In this document: positions 58,986 through 64,000 of the stretch, piece by piece
Numbering within the stretch: the first letter of the stretch is position 1
Layout: each line of letters begins with the position of its first letter
Assembly (NCBI GenBank): GCA_963845495.1
Contig: CAWJTH010000207.1
Span: 11,783-75,782, forward strand
DNA from: JAZKFT01 sp963845495
GTDB lineage: Bacteria > Bacteroidota > Bacteroidia > Chitinophagales > Chitinophagaceae
Direction of reading: 5' to 3'
Length of the DNA: 64,000 nt
Notes under the pieces: model-generated
Databases searched by the model: none
What the model saw: only the letters and a program-made list of their open reading frames with translations
What the model was told of the DNA's origin: nothing
Translations under genes and position numbers: made by a program

Positions 58986-60373
58986 TATTTTTTTATTGTA
59001 GTCATGTCAAAACCTAATTTATTTAACCCATTTATTATTTCAGGGCAACTCATAAATAATTTCCATAGCAGCCCTGTCCTATAATTTTCTATCATCACTA
59101 TTTCAGGGCCTTGGTCTATGGCCAAATACTTTTGGGGATACCAGTTTTCGGTTTCGCTGAATGCGTCATAAAACCCGTAGGGCCCCCAAATTTTTTTCCG
59201 CATATCACCATACCAGTGCCTAAGCGCTTTCATTGATTGCTTAGGCGAATAAGGAAATGCAGAAAGCGCCGCTGTGGGTGAAATAACGCCTAGGTCGTTT
59301 TCTTTATCAGGGGCATGGGCAAAATAACCTTTTGTGGAGTAGCTGGCAGTGAGGCCCCAATTATTTTCTCCATATCCTTTGTATTTATTTTTATTTTGAA
59401 CGCACCAAGTATAGTTGATCAAAGTTTGGTTGGTGTTTTCTTTCCAGTAATCCGCATAGCGGTCTTTCAATCCTTTTGGGTTAAGTCCAAGAAAAGAATA
59501 CTGCGTCCAAAACAAAGGAACACCATTTTCGAACTTTCCTTGATATTTTAACTGTAATGGATACCCTAATGCCTCGTGCGGTTGTTTAATCTTACCACTA
59601 TCTGCCCAGCCTTCATGATATACCACAGCATCTACACCATAAGTTGGCGAAGATGCAGCCAGTATGTACAAAATCATACACTCGTTAACCCCTTTTACCG
59701 GAAAGTTCATTTGCCAGTCATAATCGGGGCTCCAATGCCAGTACAAAACATTTTGCCCATGCTGAACCCAGCTATATTCCACGGTCCGCCATAAATGGTC
59801 TATCCTGTTTGCCAATTCTTTTTCTTGCTTGTTGCCTTTATTAAAATATTGCCGTGCACAAAGCAATCCCTGAATCACATATGAAGTTTCCACCAAGTCG
59901 CCTCCATCATCTTTTCTGCCAAATGGCTTTACCTTCCCAGTTTCCCCGTTCCACCAATGCGGCCAAGCCCCATGGAACCTATCTGCTGTCTCTAAAAAAT
60001 GAAGTATTTTTTCTAACCGCAACACCCCTTGTTTTCTGGTGATAAATTTCCTTTCCATCGCAACTATCATGGCCATTATCCCAAACCCCGACCCTCCGCT
60101 TGTAACGGTATTCTTATCATTTCCCGGATAGATGTTGTTTACATGCAATCTTTCCCTGGCCATGCCGCTAGTTGGCTCGGCACCTTCCCAAAAATATTTG
60201 AACGTTTGCTTTTGAACCAAATCCAATAATGCATTGTCAGATAATTTAATTGGATGATAAATATTGTCGTCTTTTATTTTTTTATTCTGTGCAAATAAAT
60301 TGCAGAGAATAAAAAAATTAGCAAACATTAAAACAACAAAATGTTTTCTTTTAATTTTAACTATTGAAATCAT
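58985..60373 (-). CDS. GH144 endo-beta-1,2-glucanase-like protein, secreted
   Basis: 462 residues with a signal peptide/anchor (FVVLMFANFFILCNLFAQ). It belongs to the 'glucoamylase-like' family now classed as GH144: LLDLVQKQTFKYFWEGAEPTSGMARER, TVTSGGSGFGIMAMIVAMER, FHGAWPHWWNGETGKVKPF, DDGGDLVETSYVIQGLL, LYWHWSPDYDWQMNFPVKG, NECMILYILAASSPTYG, YFAHAPDKENDLGVISPTAA, YGFYDAFSETENWYPQKYLAIDQGPEIVMIENYRTGLLW (these run in order). GH144 was defined on an endo-beta-1,2-glucanase from Chitinophaga. It lies 38 nt downstream of a second GH144 gene, forming a tandem pair. Confidence 0.9.
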   Translation of the reverse strand: MISIVKIKRKHFVVLMFANFFILCNLFAQNKKIKDDNIYHPIKLSDNALLDLVQKQTFKYFWEGAEPTSGMARERLHVNNIYPGNDKNTVTSGGSGFGIMAMIVAMERKFITRKQGVLRLEKILHFLETADRFHGAWPHWWNGETGKVKPFGRKDDGGDLVETSYVIQGLLCARQYFNKGNKQEKELANRIDHLWRTVEYSWVQHGQNVLYWHWSPDYDWQMNFPVKGVNECMILYILAASSPTYGVDAVVYHEGWADSGKIKQPHEALGYPLQLKYQGKFENGVPLFWTQYSFLGLNPKGLKDRYADYWKENTNQTLINYTWCVQNKNKYKGYGENNWGLTASYSTKGYFAHAPDKENDLGVISPTAALSAFPYSPKQSMKALRHWYGDMRKKIWGPYGFYDAFSETENWYPQKYLAIDQGPEIVMIENYRTGLLWKLFMSCPEIINGLNKLGFDMTTIKK

Positions 60374-60411
60374 ATAAAATTATTTAATCAAATAAATTAC
60401 AGCCCCTACAA

Positions 60412-62076
60412 TTACAAATAAGGCGCACTAAATCCTAAATTCTTCATACCGGTTTTTACTTCAGGGCAACTGGTAAATAAATTCCACAATAACCCGCTTC
60501 TATAATTTTCAATCATTATTATTTCTGGCCCCTGGTCTATTGCTAAATAAGAATTGGCAAACCAAATATTCGTTAAATTAAATGCATCATAAAAACCATA
60601 TTGTCCCCATAATTTATCGCCCAGTTTATAATAAAAAAACTTTAATGCATTTAAAGATTGTACCGGCGTATAAGGTAAAGATGAAATGGCTGCCGTTGGT
60701 GAAATGGTTCCATTATCGTTGGTTGGCGAATGTGCGGAATATCCATTTTGCTCATCACTGGCGGTTAACCCCCAACATAAATTACTGTAGCCATTATAAT
60801 TATTAGGATTGGCCACGCAATAATTATAATTGATTTGCGAATGCGCAATATTTTGATTTAAATAATTGGCATAAGCATCAGATAAACCATTTGGATTAAT
60901 GCCTAAAAAAGAATAATGCGCAAAAAACAACGGACCGCCTTGAGCCGGCCCAAGTGGTAGTTGAACATTATAAAACGTACTACCATTTTTAATTTTGCCA
61001 TTTCCGGCCCAGCCGCTGTCATAAGTTGTTTTAGGAATTACATAAGTAGTTGATGATGCGCCCAATACATAAGTTATCAATGCCTCGTTCCAACCGGTAA
61101 TTTGTTGGTTGGTACTCCAATTATAGTTAGGGCTCCAATGCCAATACAATGTGTTTTGATTGCCTTGGCGAAACCAATTCCATTCCACTGCATTCCATAA
61201 ATTATTAATGGCAGTACGGAGATTTGTTTCACTTGTATTTGCGTTATTAAAATATTGTCTTGCACATAATAGGCCTTGCATTAAATAAGAAGTTTCTACT
61301 AAATCAGCGCCATCATCTTGCGTGCTAAAAGGTATCGTTGCGCCTGTTGCACCATTTATCCAGTGCGCAAAAGCGCCGTGATAACGGGTACAACTATTGG
61401 TTAAAAAATTAACGATGGTATTTAATTTATTTAATCCATCTGTTCTTGAAATAAAATTTCTATTTATTCCAGTAATTATTGCCATGATGCCAAAGCCTGT
61501 ACCACCCGTTGTTACCACATCTGTGCTGGTATTTCTTTCCCTTGCCATACCAGAAACAGGATGACCAAAATCCCAGAAATATTTAAAGGATTGCTGTTGG
61601 ATTATAGTTAATAAAGCGGTATCAGCAATTTGGGGAAATTTATCGGTTGAATCGATGGCGGTTGTTAGGTTAACGGTTATTGCTGCGGTCAAATTTCCAC
61701 CCGATTGAGAAGCCAGCGTAGTGGGAACGCTAATAATATATTTTGAAATTCCACTTAATGCAGTAGTTGGCTGAATAACAATGGTATTATCATTATTTTC
61801 AAAACTTGTATTAAATGGAATTACGGTACCATTTGCGTTATTAAACAAAATAACTGCAATAGCCGATGCATGTGCAATGGGCGCCGTAAAAGTAAATTTT
61901 ATAATAGGAGAAAGATTTACGTTTGTGTAATTGGTTGAATTAGCAATATTATTTACCTGAACACTATTATTAATAAAATTTTCATGAACTGGTACTGTTG
62001 CGCTGTTATTGCTGCTTTTGCTACAAGCAAAAAACAATATCCCAATTAAAAAAAATATGTTGCTTTTTCTTTTCAA
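60412..62076 (-). CDS. GH144 lipoprotein with an N-terminal Ig-like domain
   Basis: 554 residues. Lipobox LFFACSKSSNN (Cys18). An Ig-like (Big_5-type) domain covers about 40-145 (NLSPIIKFTFTAPIAHASAI, NTSFENNDNTIVIQPTTALSG, YIISVPTTL). The GH144 domain follows (about 150-554) with the same motif order as the neighbour: QQSFKYFWDFGHPVSGMARER, VTTGGTGFGIMAIITGINR, DDGADLVETSYLMQGLL, LYWHWSPNYNW, WNEALITYVLGASS, LAIDQGPEIIMIENYRSGLLW. It starts 4 nt after the stop of the CRTAC1-like gene. The surface-anchored form with a spacer domain suggests it makes the first cuts, and the smaller soluble paralogue acts later. Confidence 0.9.
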   Translation of the reverse strand: MKRKSNIFFLIGILFFACSKSSNNSATVPVHENFINNSVQVNNIANSTNYTNVNLSPIIKFTFTAPIAHASAIAVILFNNANGTVIPFNTSFENNDNTIVIQPTTALSGISKYIISVPTTLASQSGGNLTAAITVNLTTAIDSTDKFPQIADTALLTIIQQQSFKYFWDFGHPVSGMARERNTSTDVVTTGGTGFGIMAIITGINRNFISRTDGLNKLNTIVNFLTNSCTRYHGAFAHWINGATGATIPFSTQDDGADLVETSYLMQGLLCARQYFNNANTSETNLRTAINNLWNAVEWNWFRQGNQNTLYWHWSPNYNWSTNQQITGWNEALITYVLGASSTTYVIPKTTYDSGWAGNGKIKNGSTFYNVQLPLGPAQGGPLFFAHYSFLGINPNGLSDAYANYLNQNIAHSQINYNYCVANPNNYNGYSNLCWGLTASDEQNGYSAHSPTNDNGTISPTAAISSLPYTPVQSLNALKFFYYKLGDKLWGQYGFYDAFNLTNIWFANSYLAIDQGPEIIMIENYRSGLLWNLFTSCPEVKTGMKNLGFSAPYL

Positions 62077-62080
62077 TCTT

Positions 62081-64000
62081 TTATTTTTTTTCTAAAAAAA
62101 CTAATTTATTATTGTTGCGTGCCAGTACCAATAATTTTTTACCGCCTGCACAATTCAGCCATTTTGCATCTCTCATTTCTCCAGTAATATCTGGTAGAAT
62201 GGAATTAGTTGAAAATGAATTGTTTTTATTTGATGAAAAAATGGTCGGAAATAATGCATCATATCTTCCTTCGTAAGGCATAACTCCATAAAAATTTCCA
62301 ACCGCCATATAGTCGTTGTTTTTTTCATTTGGCAGGTTTACAAATGAAAAAACAGGTGCCATTTGTGCAGCCTTCGGCAATTCGTTTATTTTAAAATGGC
62401 CTTCACCATCGTTAATAAAACAACTTGAGCTTAAGGTTTCCGCTTTTAATTCCAAGTAATTCTTAAACAAATCGTAAAAAGTATATTGAACTGTTTTTCC
62501 GGCCACTTCGCCATAAGTTAAATAAGCTTTTTTCAAAACCGGCAATTCTTTTTCCAACTCATCTTTTGCTAAAAAAGTAAATTCTTCTCCATTTATCGTG
62601 TAGCAAAGAATTTGCTCCATGGTTCCGTTATTATCGAAATCTTTTACGTACAACTTTAATGGCCCGTTTTTGCCTGCCCATAATTTCGAATTATGGCCCC
62701 AGTTTCCAGCCAAAATGTCGGGATAACCATCACCGTTTACGTCAGTGGAATAAACTGTTTGCCAAAGCCCGGTTGAATTGGGAACATCCGATTCTACAAA
62801 TTTTCCATGATTATTGATGAAGATTTTCATTGGCATCCATTCGCCGGTTACTACCAAATCGGCCCAACCATCATGGTTTACATCTGCAAATGTTGCAGAA
62901 GTAACTGTACCAACATCAGTTAATTGTATGGTTTGATAAGTTGCAATCGTAAATTTTCCTTTGCCATCATTTAAATACAAATAAGATGTCATCGGTTTGC
63001 CAAAATCGGAGCTGAATGTGTTGGATAACGTGCCCACAAAAAAATCTAAATCGCCGTCATGGTCAACATCTGCCACAGTTACGCAAGATTTATTGTAAAA
63101 TTTTTGAACAGCAAAATCAGGCTTATTAACAAAATGCCCTTTTCCGTCGTTAATAAACAATCGGTCGGTAAATAAAAATGGCGTAGTTCTTTGTGGCTCA
63201 TTTCCGCCGCTAATCACCAATAAATCTTGCCATCCATCGCCGTTGGCGTCGAAAAAAACGGCATCAACATCCTCACATTCAGCGTATTTGGCAAATAGCG
63301 CTGTGTCGATTGCCGCAAACGAACCGTCTTTTTGCTGCACCATCAAAGTGCCAGCTTGTCCTCTTGCTCCGCAGGCATAAAAATCATCCAAACCGTCTTT
63401 ATTTATATCGCCAACCGCTATTTTGGGACCGCGGGTACTTTCTTCGTGTGGAATTAAATATTGCGAATTAAAATCTACAAAATCATTTTCCTTGTGTGTC
63501 CAACCGCATTTTATTTGGTTACTTACATCGGTAAACATCTCTTTTTTTGGGTGGAAGAATTGCTCGTAATCAAAATGCCCGTTGGCTTCTTTTTGATTGA
63601 TTATCAATGTTCTATTAGCCAAAACATTTTTTACCAATTGATATTGTTGATTGGGCCAAACCACCAACATACTGTCAATCAAAGTATCGCTGTCTAAACC
63701 AAAATGAAGTTTTGCATCGCTGCTTGATTGAAAGCCGCGGGTTAACATCAGTTGCTGGTATTGTAATTTGTCTTTGCAAAAAGTATAGACTTTTGTTCCG
63801 ACTCCAAACTTGTTGGCATCGCTTCCTTTAAATTTTAAAGAAATATAATTTTTCTTCGGAGCATTGTTTTTTAGCACCATCGCTGGGGCATTCAAACAAT
63901 TTACCACCATATCTACATTACCGTCGTTGTCTAAATCAGCATAAGCTGCGCCGTTGTAATAACCTTTCATGTTTCCGGTTCCCCAAGCTTCGCTTACATC
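62081..64000 (-). CDS. CRTAC1-like FG-GAP/ASPIC protein, partial (5' end beyond window)
   Basis: Open to the window edge without a stop, so the start lies beyond 64000; an internal ATG at 63970 is in the middle of a repeat (DVSEAWGTGNMKGYYNGAAY). Visible domains: an FG-GAP/VCBS repeat (AYADLDNDGNVDMVVNCLN), an ASPIC/UnbV domain (KKNYISLKFKGSDANKFGVG, QSSSDAKLHFGLDSDTLIDS), then at least five calcium-binding-type FG-GAP repeats (DINKDGLDDFYACG, FDANGDGWQDLLVISGG, DVDHDGDLDFFVGTL, DVNHDGWADLVVTGEW, DVNGDGYPDILAGNWGHN). Such proteins are extracellular beta-propellers common in Bacteroidota glycan loci; a binding role is likely, with no enzyme activity assigned. It is the first gene seen in the right-hand minus-strand locus. 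Confidence 0.9.
   Translation of the reverse strand, partial: DVSEAWGTGNMKGYYNGAAYADLDNDGNVDMVVNCLNAPAMVLKNNAPKKNYISLKFKGSDANKFGVGTKVYTFCKDKLQYQQLMLTRGFQSSSDAKLHFGLDSDTLIDSMLVVWPNQQYQLVKNVLANRTLIINQKEANGHFDYEQFFHPKKEMFTDVSNQIKCGWTHKENDFVDFNSQYLIPHEESTRGPKIAVGDINKDGLDDFYACGARGQAGTLMVQQKDGSFAAIDTALFAKYAECEDVDAVFFDANGDGWQDLLVISGGNEPQRTTPFLFTDRLFINDGKGHFVNKPDFAVQKFYNKSCVTVADVDHDGDLDFFVGTLSNTFSSDFGKPMTSYLYLNDGKGKFTIATYQTIQLTDVGTVTSATFADVNHDGWADLVVTGEWMPMKIFINNHGKFVESDVPNSTGLWQTVYSTDVNGDGYPDILAGNWGHNSKLWAGKNGPLKLYVKDFDNNGTMEQILCYTINGEEFTFLAKDELEKELPVLKKAYLTYGEVAGKTVQYTFYDLFKNYLELKAETLSSSCFINDGEGHFKINELPKAAQMAPVFSFVNLPNEKNNDYMAVGNFYGVMPYEGRYDALFPTIFSSNKNNSFSTNSILPDITGEMRDAKWLNCAGGKKLLVLARNNNKLVFLEKK

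Overview
The window comes from a member of the Bacteroidota, most likely family Chitinophagaceae. The evidence is AT-rich DNA, SusC/SusD pairs, many short lipoproteins with a Cys-Lys-Lys start, Bacteroidota-type -7 boxes (TAnnTTTG), fasciclin lipoproteins, and GH144 enzymes, a family known from Chitinophaga. No rRNA, tRNA or CRISPR array was seen.

Layout. 0.1-13.9 kb (minus strand): one long surface-glycan/adhesion operon with fasciclin, SusC, SusD, fasciclin, fasciclin, SusC in transcription order. 14.8-18.9 kb: GH2 followed by GH105, suggesting pectin/rhamnogalacturonan side-chain breakdown. 19.3-24.6 kb: DUF155/RMD1-like membrane protein, small catalase-type peroxidase, an alpha/beta hydrolase whose 3' end runs into a truncated IS66 element, and an orphan gene. 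24.8-27.2 kb: two PQQ-type beta-propeller lipoproteins. 27.4-36.1 kb: an accessory stretch of small genes, all on the minus strand. It holds a DoxX/DUF2071/methyltransferase/membrane operon, then orphan, TPR, SUKH (SMI1/KNR4) and helicase-associated-domain genes, several with one-base frameshifts. 36.6-43.3 kb: housekeeping mnmE, then exbB-exbD-exbD-tonB and two more tonB copies. 43.6-48.7 kb (plus strand): zinc metalloprotease, esterase and a membrane protein. 48.7-64 kb (minus strand): a beta-glucan degradation locus (CRTAC1-like protein, two GH144, GH43, SGNH esterase, GH3, GH30, GH16, GH30) into which two GxxExxY genes are inserted.

How the genes work together. The right-hand locus codes for secreted or lipid-anchored enzymes whose families cover beta-1,2 (GH144), beta-1,3/1,4 (GH16), beta-1,6 (GH30) and exo-beta-glucosidic (GH3) cleavage. 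The left-hand locus supplies outer-membrane import (SusC/D) with fasciclin lipoproteins. The ExbB/ExbD/TonB set in the middle would energise both SusC transporters.

Most striking signal. Nearly every gap inside the glycan operons is filled, often starting within a few bases of a stop codon, by degenerate short-word tandem repeats folded into inverted repeats. Each gap tends to use its own word family. The two GxxExxY (PD-(D/E)XK-like) genes are each bracketed by copies of a single family, which suggests a nuclease-associated palindromic element. A second theme is a set of at least six one-base frameshifts, several in homopolymers, which affect how genes should be joined.
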